DNA of 62,730 nucleotides. It comes from Thermodesulfobacteriota bacterium. Lineage in GTDB: Bacteria > Desulfobacterota > WTBG01 > CAIYCZ01 > CAIRTM01. The DNA lies in assembly GCA_028282925.1 (NCBI GenBank), contig JANQGV010000243.1, positions 1 to 62,730 on the forward strand. The letters are read 5' to 3'. Both the position numbers and the translations under genes were made by a program. Every line of letters starts with the position of its first letter. Position 1 is the first letter of the stretch. Positions 51,979-61,605 of this stretch are shown one piece after another. The notes below the pieces were generated by a model. That model did not search any database and had not been told where the DNA came from. It was given only the letters and a program-made list of their open reading frames with translations.

Positions 51979-54507
51979 ATGATCTATAACTGGCTGGCGG
52001 TCTATTTTTTCAGTATGCTCGGTATGTTCTTGTTTCCGGTGTACGGCGAGGAACAGTGGGCAGTTGTGCCGGTGCTTTTTGCCCTGTTCGGCAGTGTTTG
52101 CTTCATTGCCGGGGCAGCTAAAACCGCAACGGAAATCGTTATTGAGTCGCGTAAAACCGCACTTCTTTTCCTGATTCCCTGTGCCGTTGCCGTCGGAGTG
52201 TTTCCCGTTCCTTACAGCCTGTTTCTGTTTCCTTTGCTGGCTGCCACAGTCCTGGCGTTGATGCTGCCCCATACAAAAACCGTTAAAACGCTTTTTACCG
52301 CGCTTGTTATTACCGGTATCGTCATGGCCCTGCAGACGGCCTGCCTGTACCCATATGTGAAAACAGCAGCCCGTGTTCATGAATGGTCCCTGCTCGATGG
52401 TATCCTGTATCCCTTGATAAAACTTATGGGATTTTCTGCTACCTACAGCCAGGAGACCGTTTTTATTCAAACGCCCCGCGAGATCATCCTCCTTGTCACC
52501 TCATTTGAAAAACTGGGCATCTATCCCCTGACAACCTTTTTTGCAGGTTCTCTGGTGCTTGCGGGTGTGTATACAGCGCAGCAGGGTGCTCGGGCCGTCA
52601 TAAAGCAGCTTTTGGGGGTGATTGTGCTTCTGCTACTGTATGTGCCCGCGCGCTATGTGCTTATGAATATCATATTCATTGATTTTGGTGATGAAACAAT
52701 TTTCTGGAAACCTCTTATTGTTGCGACTTCTTTTTTGCCGTTACCCTTTATGACGGCCTGGGGTTTGTCCGAGGGTGGATCATCCGGGTACAGGTTTCTA
52801 ATACCGCAACTCAAACGGTCGGGGTATCTGCTGATGTGCAGTGCCGCCATCGGTTGTTTTGCCCTTGCGTCACTTTTGTGGATGTATGATCCCGGAATAA
52901 AGAAACAGGGACGGATACTGATTGACGAGTATTACAGCAACTGGGAGTGGACCGACAGGAAAATTGATACAGACTGGTACGGCATCCAGTCGGTTTACAA
53001 CTACTACTGTTTCGGCGATTTTTTGCGGCATTACTACACCGTTGATACCCTGAAGGAAAAACTGACTCAGGAAAAACTGGCCGCCCATGATGTGTTTATG
53101 GTAAAGACGCCCACCACCCCCTTTACCGAGCAGGAGATTCAACTGCTGGTCGACTATGTTGCCGCAGGCGGCGGGTTGTTCCTGGTGGGCGATCATACCA
53201 ATGTTTTCGGCACAACCATCAATATCAACCCCCTGGCGCAGCGCTTCGGTATCCGGTTCAACTATGATGGCACCTATAATCTTGCCGATAATGACCTGCA
53301 TCCCCACAAGCACAATACCCTGTTTCGGCACCCGGCCATTCAGGAGATGCCCTATTTTCTTTTTGCAACATCGTGCTCAATGCAGGCGTCGCTGTTTGCC
53401 CAGGACATTCTGACCGCCTCGAACCTGAAGGCCATCTATCTGGACTATTCGCGGGGAGGCTATTTCCCCGACAAGAAGACGGAAAAGAACTATACGTTCG
53501 GGCGGTTTTTACAAACCGTGGGGTTGACCTATGGAAAGGGAAGGGTGGTTGCATTTCCCGACAGTACCTGTTTTTCGAATTTCTACATGTATATTCCCGG
53601 CAAGCCTGAATACGCGCTGGGTGTCATGAACTGGCTCAACCGTGAAAATGCCTGGTCGAAACTCCTGACCCTTGGGGCTCTGGTTGTGCTTCTGGCGAGC
53701 ATCGGATATCTTGTCACCCGTATTCGTAAAATACATGTTATGGATGCCGTGGCATATGTGTTTTTCGGCGGTATTGCCGGACTTGCCCTGGGAGCTCTGG
53801 TATTCGGGGCTGTTACCAAAAGCTTCTATACACTTCCTGAAGAGCATACGGCGTTTCAAACCGTAGGGTTTGAGAACGGACATTGCGCATTCAGAATACC
53901 CGATACCAAACTGCTGCACTCCCCATCCATTGACTATCATACATTTTATGTATGGACCCAGCGCCTTGGCTATCGCCCCGACCTGTTTTCAATGCCGGAA
54001 ACAGGTGCGCCTGAGTATGATGTGCTGGTGTTTATGAACCCAAACAGGAAGCTGCAGGAACGGCAGCTTGTTGCGTTGGAAGCGTATGTGTCTTCCGGCG
54101 GGCGTTTGCTGATAGTCGACACCCCGTTCGGCCGTACTTCCACAGCCAATGCTATAGTGCAGCGCTTCGGAATGAAAATTGTGCATGGCGAGTATGTACG
54201 TGATGCCGATATCTTCGCGGGCGACAGGAAAGTCGGCACAATCGGTTTGTGCGCCCCGGTAGAAGGCGGCACTCCGCTTTTGCATCTGAAAGATTCCAAA
54301 GTGTTTGCTGCTACCCGGCAACATGGTAAAGGACGCATTGCCGTTGCGGCCTGTTCGCCGTCGTTTGCCAACAAATCCATGGGTGAAACCGAAACCATAC
54401 CGGATGAAAAACAGCAGTTTTTATATAAGCTTGAGTTTTGGCTTCTGTCGGGCCTGATGAATGATTCTTTTGCATCTTTTTCAACATATATAAATAATAA
54501 AAAATAA
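51979..54507 (+). CDS. large membrane protein with GldG/DUF4350-like domains, paralog 2
   Basis: 842 residues. Residues 1-310 hold 8-10 TM helices. A first soluble domain (about 312-560) has RILIDEYYSNWEWTDRKIDT, VFMVKTPTTPFTEQEIQLLV, YVAAGGGLFLVGDHTNVFG and YGKGRVVAFPDSTCFSN. Two TM helices (about 565-620) lead to a second domain with YDVLVFMNPNRKLQERQLVA, YVSSGGRLLIVDTPFG and HGKGRIAVAACSPSFANKS. Order and motifs parallel the preceding gene throughout, so the two are paralogs and probably form a heteromer. GldG itself pairs with an ABC transporter GldF/GldA, but no ATPase gene is nearby. Role unknown; possible links to the repeat protein upstream are positional only. Confidence 0.7.
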   Translation: MIYNWLAVYFFSMLGMFLFPVYGEEQWAVVPVLFALFGSVCFIAGAAKTATEIVIESRKTALLFLIPCAVAVGVFPVPYSLFLFPLLAATVLALMLPHTKTVKTLFTALVITGIVMALQTACLYPYVKTAARVHEWSLLDGILYPLIKLMGFSATYSQETVFIQTPREIILLVTSFEKLGIYPLTTFFAGSLVLAGVYTAQQGARAVIKQLLGVIVLLLLYVPARYVLMNIIFIDFGDETIFWKPLIVATSFLPLPFMTAWGLSEGGSSGYRFLIPQLKRSGYLLMCSAAIGCFALASLLWMYDPGIKKQGRILIDEYYSNWEWTDRKIDTDWYGIQSVYNYYCFGDFLRHYYTVDTLKEKLTQEKLAAHDVFMVKTPTTPFTEQEIQLLVDYVAAGGGLFLVGDHTNVFGTTININPLAQRFGIRFNYDGTYNLADNDLHPHKHNTLFRHPAIQEMPYFLFATSCSMQASLFAQDILTASNLKAIYLDYSRGGYFPDKKTEKNYTFGRFLQTVGLTYGKGRVVAFPDSTCFSNFYMYIPGKPEYALGVMNWLNRENAWSKLLTLGALVVLLASIGYLVTRIRKIHVMDAVAYVFFGGIAGLALGALVFGAVTKSFYTLPEEHTAFQTVGFENGHCAFRIPDTKLLHSPSIDYHTFYVWTQRLGYRPDLFSMPETGAPEYDVLVFMNPNRKLQERQLVALEAYVSSGGRLLIVDTPFGRTSTANAIVQRFGMKIVHGEYVRDADIFAGDRKVGTIGLCAPVEGGTPLLHLKDSKVFAATRQHGKGRIAVAACSPSFANKSMGETETIPDEKQQFLYKLEFWLLSGLMNDSFASFSTYINNKK

Positions 54508-54689
54508 ATAAAATATGTATATGTATTTCATTGCCATAAGTTAATTATATTTGCTGCTTTTATGTATATATGATATTAGTAAAGTATAATTACTTATTGA
54601 CTGGGACAAGCTCACGAAACCCCCGTTGATACAATGTGTTATATACACACCTCTTTCTAACCCGGCTCCAAACACAAAAGAAACCGGCT

Positions 54690-56660
54690 ATGAACACTGA
54701 AAACAGGTTCCACTCCTCTGAATGTCATAACAGGATAATTGTTGTAGAAGACGACGAAGGCTTGAACCGGTTGATTCAAAAGCGGCTTAAAGCCGACGGT
54801 TACCAGGTATTCGGGGCGTTGAACGGCACCGAGGCGGTTGACATGATGCGTGAAAGCTGTAACGCCGTCATGCTGCTTGATTATAATCTGCCCGATATGT
54901 CGGTGGAGCAGATTCTGGAGGAGCTGAAAAATGCATATTGTACAGCACCTTTTATCATCATGACCGGCCACGGTGATGAAACCATAGCCGTTGAAATGAT
55001 GAAGCTCGGTGCGCTGGATTACCTGGTTAAGGACCTGCATTTCATCGATCTGCTCCCGGCGGTTGTCAGCAGGGTATTCGAAGAAATTCAGACCCGGCAG
55101 CGGCTTGTCGATGCGGAAAAAGCCCTGCTGGATACAAGCCGTATTTTGAAGCTGGTGATTGAGGCGTCGCTTATGGGCATTATTTCCATTGATTGCGATG
55201 CGAAGGTTGTGCTGTGGAGCCCTGCGGCCCAGAAAATGTTCGGGTGGGAAGAAGATGAGGTCAAGAACCGGGATGTCCCGTTTGTGTCCGGGCAGTTGTT
55301 TGATGATTTCAGGTCTGAGCTGCACACCGTTTTGCAGGGCAGGAGCACCCGGATAGAGATGTTGAACTGCAGGAAAAAAGACGGCTCACACATTGACGTG
55401 GATCTGTCCATCGCCCCGATGATGAAAGATACCCATGAAATTGTAGGTGCTACTGCAATTATTGAAGATATTACGGCGAAGCGAAAGTCTGAAATTGAAA
55501 AAAAACAACTGGAAATTCAGCTCCAGCAAACCCAGAAAATGGATGCCATCGGCACACTGGCGGGGGGCATCGCCCACGATTTCAACAACATCCTCACAAC
55601 GGTTCAGGGTTACAGCGATCTGATGATGATGAAAATGGATGAGACCGACCCGTTTTACCGTGACGTGAAGCATATTCGGGTCGCGGCCAGCCGCGGGGCT
55701 ACGCTGGTGAAACAGCTACTCATCTTCAGCCGTAAACAGCCGATGGCATTTCAGGTGCTCGATTTGAACCTGGTTATTGAAGATATGCTGAAAATGCTCA
55801 ACCGTTTGATCGGAGAAGACATAAACATTGCAACCGATCTTGAATATGCTTTGACCTCAATTAAAGGTGATGAAGGCAACATCGAACAGGTTATCATGAA
55901 CCTGGCTCTCAATGCCCGCGATGCCATGCCCAACGGGGGAACCATCGAGATAAAAACAAACAGCGTCTATATAAGCGCAGATGACTGTATGGGTATACCC
56001 GATGCCTACGACGGCCACTTTGTTCGCCTTTCCGTATCCGACTGCGGCGAAGGCATGGAACCGGCGGTCAAGGACCGAATGTTCGAACCGTTTTTCAGTA
56101 CCAAAAAGGCCGAGGGCGGCACCGGCCTTGGCCTTTCTACCGTGTACGGCATCGTGAAGTATCACAAGGGCTGGATACACGCTGAAACGGAACCGGGTAA
56201 AGGCACCACTTTTCGTGTGTATTTTCCCGTAACACACCAGAAGGCCGAAGAAAAGCAGGAAGAGCACATCGCTATTGAACAGTTTGCCGGAAACGGCGAG
56301 CGAGTGCTGATTGTCGAGGATGATCCTGCTATTCGTGATATTTCCTACAGTACTTTGAGTGAAAACGGATATGTTGTTTTTGACGCCGAAAGTGCCGAAG
56401 ACGCTCTGGATCTGTTCAACAGGGAAAACGGTAATTTTGACATTGTTGTCAGCGATGTGGTGCTGCCCGGCAAAAACGGCCTGCAACTCGTCGACGAACT
56501 GCTTGCCAAAAAGGATTCATTAAAATGCATTCTCTGCAGCGGCTATACCGATGAGAAAGCACAACTGAGTGTTATCAGAAGCCGCGGCTATCCCTATATT
56601 GAAAAACCGTTCACTATTGCACACTTTCTGAAAACAATTCAGGAAACACTACAGAGATAA
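54690..56660 (+). CDS. hybrid histidine kinase (REC-PAS-HisKA-HATPase-REC)
   Basis: 656 residues from the ATG at 54690; the frame is open 54 bases further but the receiver starts near RIIVVEDDEGLNRL. Receiver 1 has MLLDYNLPD and LVKDL, PAS about 155-280 (ILKLVIEASLMGIISIDCDA), HisKA GGIAHDFNNILTTV, HATPase (NLALNARDAM, DCGEGMEP, GGTGLGLSTVYGIV) and receiver 2 (LIVEDDPAI, VSDVVLPGKNG, EKPF). No TM helices, so cytoplasmic. With receivers at both ends it suits a phosphorelay fed by another kinase. The small response regulator 57 bases downstream is a likely partner. Confidence 0.93.
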   Translation: MNTENRFHSSECHNRIIVVEDDEGLNRLIQKRLKADGYQVFGALNGTEAVDMMRESCNAVMLLDYNLPDMSVEQILEELKNAYCTAPFIIMTGHGDETIAVEMMKLGALDYLVKDLHFIDLLPAVVSRVFEEIQTRQRLVDAEKALLDTSRILKLVIEASLMGIISIDCDAKVVLWSPAAQKMFGWEEDEVKNRDVPFVSGQLFDDFRSELHTVLQGRSTRIEMLNCRKKDGSHIDVDLSIAPMMKDTHEIVGATAIIEDITAKRKSEIEKKQLEIQLQQTQKMDAIGTLAGGIAHDFNNILTTVQGYSDLMMMKMDETDPFYRDVKHIRVAASRGATLVKQLLIFSRKQPMAFQVLDLNLVIEDMLKMLNRLIGEDINIATDLEYALTSIKGDEGNIEQVIMNLALNARDAMPNGGTIEIKTNSVYISADDCMGIPDAYDGHFVRLSVSDCGEGMEPAVKDRMFEPFFSTKKAEGGTGLGLSTVYGIVKYHKGWIHAETEPGKGTTFRVYFPVTHQKAEEKQEEHIAIEQFAGNGERVLIVEDDPAIRDISYSTLSENGYVVFDAESAEDALDLFNRENGNFDIVVSDVVLPGKNGLQLVDELLAKKDSLKCILCSGYTDEKAQLSVIRSRGYPYIEKPFTIAHFLKTIQETLQR

Positions 56661-56716
56661 TACCGGTATTCATACTATATGATCTATATAAACCATAGAA
56701 GAGGTAACAGGTACCA

Positions 56717-57160
56717 ATGAAAAAAGAAGTGGTAATACTCATTGCCGAGGACGACGACGGGCACGCCGCATTGATGGAAAAAAACCTGAAACGCGCCGGG
56801 ATGTCAAACGAAATTCACCATTTTAAGGATGGTCAGGAGACCCTCGATTTCCTGTTCAAAAAAGGCCCCGGTCCTGTACGGGAAAGCGGTAAGGCCTATT
56901 TGCTGTTGCTTGACATCCGTATGCCGAAAGTCGACGGTGTTGAAGTGCTTCGAAGGCTGAAGGAGGATGTCGAGCTGAAAAAGATTCCGGTCATTATCAT
57001 CACCACAACCGACGACCCGGTTGAAGTTTCGAATTGTCATAAGCTCGGCTGCAGTCATTATATAACAAAGCCCATTGACTATGAAAAGTTTGTAGATGCC
57101 ATCCGGAAACTGGGTTTGTTTCTGATGGTAGTCGAAATACCGAAAATTAACGGAGTGTAG
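56717..57160 (+). CDS. Rcp1-type single-domain response regulator
   Basis: 147 residues, receiver only. Acidic EDDDG (11-15), phospho-acceptor D66 in LLLDIRMPKVDG, ITTTDDP and YITKP. The FLFKKGP insertion with the RPRL-like gap before D66 is typical of the Rcp1/CheY-like subfamily that partners phytochrome-type kinases. It follows the hybrid kinase closely on the same strand and probably takes phosphate from it (inference). AGAGGTAACAGG precedes the ATG. Confidence 0.93.
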   Translation: MKKEVVILIAEDDDGHAALMEKNLKRAGMSNEIHHFKDGQETLDFLFKKGPGPVRESGKAYLLLLDIRMPKVDGVEVLRRLKEDVELKKIPVIIITTTDDPVEVSNCHKLGCSHYITKPIDYEKFVDAIRKLGLFLMVVEIPKINGV

Positions 57161-57245
57161 TAAAAAAGCCGCCCATCGGGTACCTTGATTCCCGGATGAA
57201 CGGCGGCAGGTTACGCAACGACGGCACTACGTGGACGGTGGTTGC

Positions 57246-57554
57246 TTATGCGCCGATAATTTTCACCAGAACCCGTTTTTTCCTGCGGCCGTCAAATTCA
57301 CCATAAAAAATTTGTTCCCAGGGTCCGAAGTCCAGTTGTCCATCGGTAACGGCGACAACCACTTCACGGCCCATGATTTGGCGTTTCAGATGGGCGTCAC
57401 CGTTATCTTCTCCGGTGCGGTTGTGCAGATATTGAGAAACAGGATCATGCGGAGCCAGTGATTCGAGCCATTTTTCGTAGTCCTGGTGCAGACCGGACTC
57501 GTCGTCGTTAATGAAAACAGACGCGGTTATATGCATGGCATTCACCAAGTACAT
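57246..57554 (-). pseudogene. yjbQ: yjbQ-family gene lacking its 5' end
   Basis: 102 residues that match the YjbQ family from its core onward ([20 protein letters not shown], then [20 protein letters not shown] and [15 protein letters not shown]), but about 36 N-terminal residues present in the intact copy next door are missing. An in-frame TAG directly precedes the first ATG. The break falls near 57555, where resident-like sequence meets the suspected island. About 70% nucleotide identity to the neighbour means it is not a recent duplication. Probably inactive, though a fold core remains. Confidence 0.75.
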
Positions 57555-57613
57555 CTAGTTACCCACTCCCCTTTTTACTCACCGGCACAACGAAGAGGGG
57601 GAGATAAATGCAA

Positions 57614-58030
57614 CTACTCACCAATAATCTTCACAAGCAACCGCTTCTTGCGATTGCCGTCGAACTCGTAATAAAAGATGTGCTCCCAAGGGCCGAGATG
57701 GAGTTGGCCGTCAGTGATCGCTACAACGACCTCCCGACCCATGATCTGTCGTTTCAGGTGGGCATCGGCGTTATCTTCAAAGCCATTGTGCTGATACTGG
57801 CTGTGCGGTTTCTCCGGGGCCAGCTTTTCCAGCCAGACCTCATAGTCGTGGTGCAGGCCAGATTCGTTGTCGTTAATGAACACGCTGGCGGTAATGTGCA
57901 TAGCCGAACAGAGCACAAAGCCGTGCTGTACGCCGCTATCCTTCACCAGCCGCTCGACTTCTTGATGTATGGACACGATAGCCCGCCGCTTGGGTATATT
58001 CATCCATATTTCTTTGGTCAAGTGCTTCAT
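57614..58030 (-). CDS. yjbQ: YjbQ/UPF0047-family protein (secondary thiamine-phosphate synthase enzyme)
   Basis: 138 residues, normal length: [72 protein letters not shown] and an [14 protein letters not shown] end. The family has a His-rich site (MHITAS; DAHLK) and weak thiamine-phosphate synthase activity in vitro; its true role is uncertain. It stands just inside the suspected acquired region and is diverged from the truncated copy 59 bases downstream. Confidence 0.9.
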   Translation of the reverse strand: MKHLTKEIWMNIPKRRAIVSIHQEVERLVKDSGVQHGFVLCSAMHITASVFINDNESGLHHDYEVWLEKLAPEKPHSQYQHNGFEDNADAHLKRQIMGREVVVAITDGQLHLGPWEHIFYYEFDGNRKKRLLVKIIGE

Positions 58031-58486
58031 AACTTGCCAATGGTAAATCTAACACGCTTCACTGTCAAGCGTTATCCCAACCCTACTATGGCCGACGACA
58101 GTGATTCTACGTGTTTTGGGCATATTGGGACATCATACAGAGGATCGCCACGCAACACTTAGCCTTAAAAAATAGGTAGTCCCGGTCTTGGTTCCTTGTG
58201 GACAGAACCTCGGGGAAAAGGCGGTGATCAAAGGGTTGGCGACGATAATAGGTTGAATCGGGCGATGCATGCTAATCTGATTGAGGAAATGGAAAAGTGC
58301 ATCGCCAAAGACTGAAAAGCGGTAGTTCCCTACCGATTTGCATGTTCGCAAATAGAAGGGGAACGCCATAACGACTATTAAGGACGGGTTTGCGGGCAGC
58401 TCCCGCTGTAGCATTACCGCACTTGATGGCCTTCTTCGTCCTCAACCATTCGTGCGGGGTGCGGCCCCAATTAGGAGGACGAAACC
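58031..58486. other. gene-free or degraded region
   Basis: No ORF with start signal and family match. Short frames on both strands read like shadows or remains. It ends with TTAGGAGGACG, the ribosome binding site of the recombinase. Confidence 0.4.
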
Positions 58487-59203
58487 ATGAATCGTAAAAG
58501 AGGCAAACGACCCGCAGACCGGCATGCTCGTAGGCTTGCTGCACTTCGACCAAGTACTTATATTCGACCAATCGACACAATTATGCCGGGCAATAAGGTG
58601 AGGCTATGGTGCCGGGTATCAAGCGGCGCGCAGGACGCGAGCGGCAACAATACTGACCAAGAAGCCGATATGCGTGCAGCGGTCGAGGCAAGAGGCGGAA
58701 GTGTGGTAGACGTGGATGCCTATGCTGGTAGGATAAGTGATGCCGACGCTTCACTCTACGAAGTGGCCAACCGTGCGGATCGAGAAGGTTCTGTGTTGCT
58801 AGCTGAATGTACAAGCCGCTTTGCTCGTCACGCTGATTACCACCCCAAACATCGGCCCCACCTTGTAGCTGGAGCCAGCGCATTGCGCAACCTGCGTTGG
58901 ATATGCGGTGAGGTGCCATTGGTAACACTGCTTGATCCTGACGCCACTTGGAAAGAGGAGCGATCACACCAATCCAAGCGAGGGCAGCGACGAAAAAAAA
59001 GGCGAGGTGGCCGTCCACACAGACCCAAGCCCGGTTAAAATAAGCAACGGCGGCTCAAAGCCCTGCCCAAGGTCCTGTGGATGAAGTGGGTGGGAATGAG
59101 CAACCGTGCCATCGCGAGGGCGCTCGGAACCGACGAGAAGAACGTGCGGCGATTTTTGGACACAACCAAGAGGACGAACGTGGCTAATGCCTATTTTGTC
59201 TAG
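58487..59203 (+). pseudogene. serine recombinase (resolvase family) interrupted by an in-frame TAA
   Basis: ATG at 58487 follows AGGAGGACG. The catalytic domain begins near residue 38: VRLWCRVSSGAQD has the serine-recombinase motif with S45 and Q49 spaced as in resolvases, and AECTSRFARH carries the paired Arg (RxxR). After GRPHRPKPG an in-frame TAA (59036-59038) stops translation at 183 residues. The same frame then stays open for 55 codons to a TAG at 59201 and encodes a helix-turn-helix, GMSNRAIARALGTDEKNVRRF, the expected C-terminal DNA-binding domain. So one nonsense change splits a normal resolvase of about 238 residues. The truncated form would lack DNA binding. Confidence 0.75.
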
Positions 59204-59473
59204 GGTTACGCCACGTACGCATGGTTGTGACCGCAGCCCAAAACCGTTATAGGCCCCAAGGGCAGCAGACGTACACCAGTCCCGGGCAGCCAAGCTGGGA
59301 AATGTCACCTACTGAGAAATCCAAGCCAGTTGCGTTTACGTGCACACTCTTGACGCTGATGCGAACATGAATTATAACATGTTACTAAGAAAGGAGTTGC
59401 TCTTGTTTTAATACCTCCGTACAGTTTGGCTGTAACATTCGTAACTTTCACATACCCGAAAGGAGAACGAGCA

Positions 59474-60196
59474 ATGGCCGCAACGAAGAAAGCTACGAGC
59501 AGCACCACCGGCACCGTGCGGGTGGAGTACGACTATGGCACCAAGGGAGAGCGTCGCAGCAAGGAGTTCGAGGACGACGGTAAAGCAAAGAAGTTCATTG
59601 CCGCCAAGGAACGGGCCGGTAAGAACCCAAAGGTAAGGAAGGTAAGGAGCAAGAGCAAAATGAAGCCCAAATTCAAGGTCACGGCCGTTACCGAAATTGA
59701 TCTAGGCCCCGGCGCAGCTCATATCACTGAGACAAAAGCGAAGGAACCGAAAAGACCCACCGCACTGCAAACACTGAAAAACCTGTGGGCCGTTGGGGAA
59801 TATCGGAAGGCACTCAAACTCGCCGCCTCGTGGTCCCGCCTTGGCAAGCATAAGGACGCGATCAAGAGCGGGTGGGACGCTACCGTCAACGACCGTATTT
59901 ATGAGCAGATGGGCAAGAACCCAGACGCTATGTATGCGGCCGGTCTGGCGGCAGTGGCGACCCGCTATGAATTGCCACCGGCTACGGTAACCACCAAAAA
60001 GCCGACCACCGGCAAGACAAAGGAGCAAATCAAGAAGGCTACACCGAAAACACCCACCGTGCCCGGCGTGCGGCCGACAAGGACGAGGCCATACCTCGCA
60101 GGTACCATCATTACCAAATATGGGCTGGCCGCCGGTGTGACCGATGCAATGGTGGCTGAGTTAGATGAGGAGTACGGCAAGCCAAACCCCACCTAA
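59474..60196 (+). CDS. basic protein of unknown function in the acquired region
   Basis: 240 residues from the ATG at 59474, preceded by AAAGGAGAACGAG; the frame is open 48 bases further without a ribosome binding site. The first 60 residues are very basic and read GTVRVEYDYGTKGERRSKEF, then KKFIAAKERAGKNPKVRKV, a short alpha/beta unit; about residues 90-175 are helical (TLKNLWAVGEYRKALKLAAS, LGKHKDAIKSGWDATVNDRIY); the rest is Thr/Pro/Lys-rich. I do not recognise a family with confidence; proteins of this look occur on mobile elements. Nucleic-acid binding is plausible from charge. Confidence 0.6.
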   Translation: MAATKKATSSTTGTVRVEYDYGTKGERRSKEFEDDGKAKKFIAAKERAGKNPKVRKVRSKSKMKPKFKVTAVTEIDLGPGAAHITETKAKEPKRPTALQTLKNLWAVGEYRKALKLAASWSRLGKHKDAIKSGWDATVNDRIYEQMGKNPDAMYAAGLAAVATRYELPPATVTTKKPTTGKTKEQIKKATPKTPTVPGVRPTRTRPYLAGTIITKYGLAAGVTDAMVAELDEEYGKPNPT

Positions 60197-60768
60197 AGCC
60201 AGTTTTGCCTGAAGAACGCATGGCATTCATGTCGGGCATTTGCCGGGGTGGCCGAGGACGACATCGATTAACATAATGTGTAAAAATCAGCACTTGACCT
60301 TACAGTGCTCATGAAGTAGTTTTGACTTGGCTTTACAAATGGCCTATAGGGCAAATTGCTATAAGTCACAATAGCATTGAAATTCCTGACCGTTAATGAT
60401 ACGACAGATAATAATATAATCTTCCAACACAGCGTCTGTTCAGATTTTTATCGCTAACATGAAATCCTGGGTAGTGCTAATTTTTTATGATTATCAAACG
60501 TTAATTAGCAACAGCGGTATGAACAATCGGAATATGCTGTAACATTTTAAGCTGATCAACTTTGCTTAGGCCCGGAGCTGAGGTTTTTATCTTAACGTAC
60601 AAAATGCTTGCATGTGAAGGAATATGGCGGTATAGAAATGTTCAGACTAGTTCATTTCAGCTCATTCTTGTTCGCCTTTCAAATTTATTTACAAAATCAT
60701 CACACCACGCCAGTCGATGTGGGTTCGATGGCCGGTTATCAAACCTTTGCCCAAAAGGAGCACTGGCC
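60197..60768. other. AT-rich gene-free region
   Basis: No convincing gene. The frame of the downstream gene is open from 60562 but the good start is at 60769. Nothing else recognised. Confidence 0.4.
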
Positions 60769-61605
60769 ATGGAGTCTGGAAAAACAAACAAAGATAATGA
60801 GCGGGCCAGCGGGGCAGACGTGGTTAAGCTCCTGCGCCTCGGCTACAAACGGGAAGACCTTCCCGGCAACCTGACGAAAGCCGAAGCGGAGCGCATGGCT
60901 GCGGCCCGACCGCACGGTCGAGGGAAGTCTCTGTCGCCCGTCTGGACTGTGGGACTGATCTCCGCTGTCCTCATTGGGACAATCCTTCTCGTTTGGTCAC
61001 AAGATAGTAGCGACACATCAAGTGAGCAACAAACCAAATTTGAAAAACAAACCCAGGAAGAATTAGAGCGGATGGAAGCAGTACTTAATCTTTCGGAACT
61101 GGAGAAGGCGAACCTGGAGAAAGCATTTATAACCAGTAATGACGCCTTTATACAGTGGAGGGACACCAAGGGAAAAGAGCTGAATAAATTAAAAGGGAAG
61201 GTTGAAAAATTTTCTAAAACCCGTAATGTATCCGGTGCCCTGAAATCCATTGACCAAGCTGCCCCAGCTTTCAAAAGTATGAACCAAATTATGAAACAGC
61301 ACAGAATATTGGTCCGTGATGCACTATCACCCTCGAATCAGATAGCCTGGAATGCCCACCAAGTGTCCGAGGAATTGCTCAAATACATGGACCAGCTGGC
61401 ACTTACAGAGAAACAGTTGGAACAAATCCACGAAGTATCAATGGTACAAGCCTCTGAATCGAATAATAAAAAACGTCCTCTCTTAACTGCCTTCAACGGT
61501 TTGGAAAAACAAGTGGAGAAAACTGTGCTGACAAGTGAGCAACGTCAGGCGTATAAGGATATAAAAGAAGCAAACCCCTTGCGTAACATTTTTCTCTTTC
61601 TCTGA
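60769..61605 (+). CDS. single-pass membrane protein with coiled coil, unknown family
   Basis: 278 residues from the ATG at 60769 with AAAAGGAG eight bases before it. Residues 1-50 are charged and cytoplasmic-like (VVKLLRLGYKREDLPGNLTK, AEAERMAAARPHGRG), a TM helix lies at about 59-78 (TVGLISAVLIGTILLVW), and the remaining 200 residues are mostly helical, Lys/Glu/Gln-rich with a likely coiled coil (FEKQTQEELERMEAVLNLSE and following, and later QKxLxxIHEVS-type stretches). No enzyme motif. It may be a structural or sensor protein of the element. Not recognised. Confidence 0.6.
   Translation: MESGKTNKDNERASGADVVKLLRLGYKREDLPGNLTKAEAERMAAARPHGRGKSLSPVWTVGLISAVLIGTILLVWSQDSSDTSSEQQTKFEKQTQEELERMEAVLNLSELEKANLEKAFITSNDAFIQWRDTKGKELNKLKGKVEKFSKTRNVSGALKSIDQAAPAFKSMNQIMKQHRILVRDALSPSNQIAWNAHQVSEELLKYMDQLALTEKQLEQIHEVSMVQASESNNKKRPLLTAFNGLEKQVEKTVLTSEQRQAYKDIKEANPLRNIFLFL

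Noticed and set aside
58133-58580. Minus-strand ORFs before the recombinase
   Set aside because: No ribosome binding site and no recognisable family; one overlaps the recombinase start.
59036-59038. Selenocysteine or pyrrolysine recoding in the resolvase
   Set aside because: The stop is TAA, which neither system decodes; nonsense mutation is simpler.
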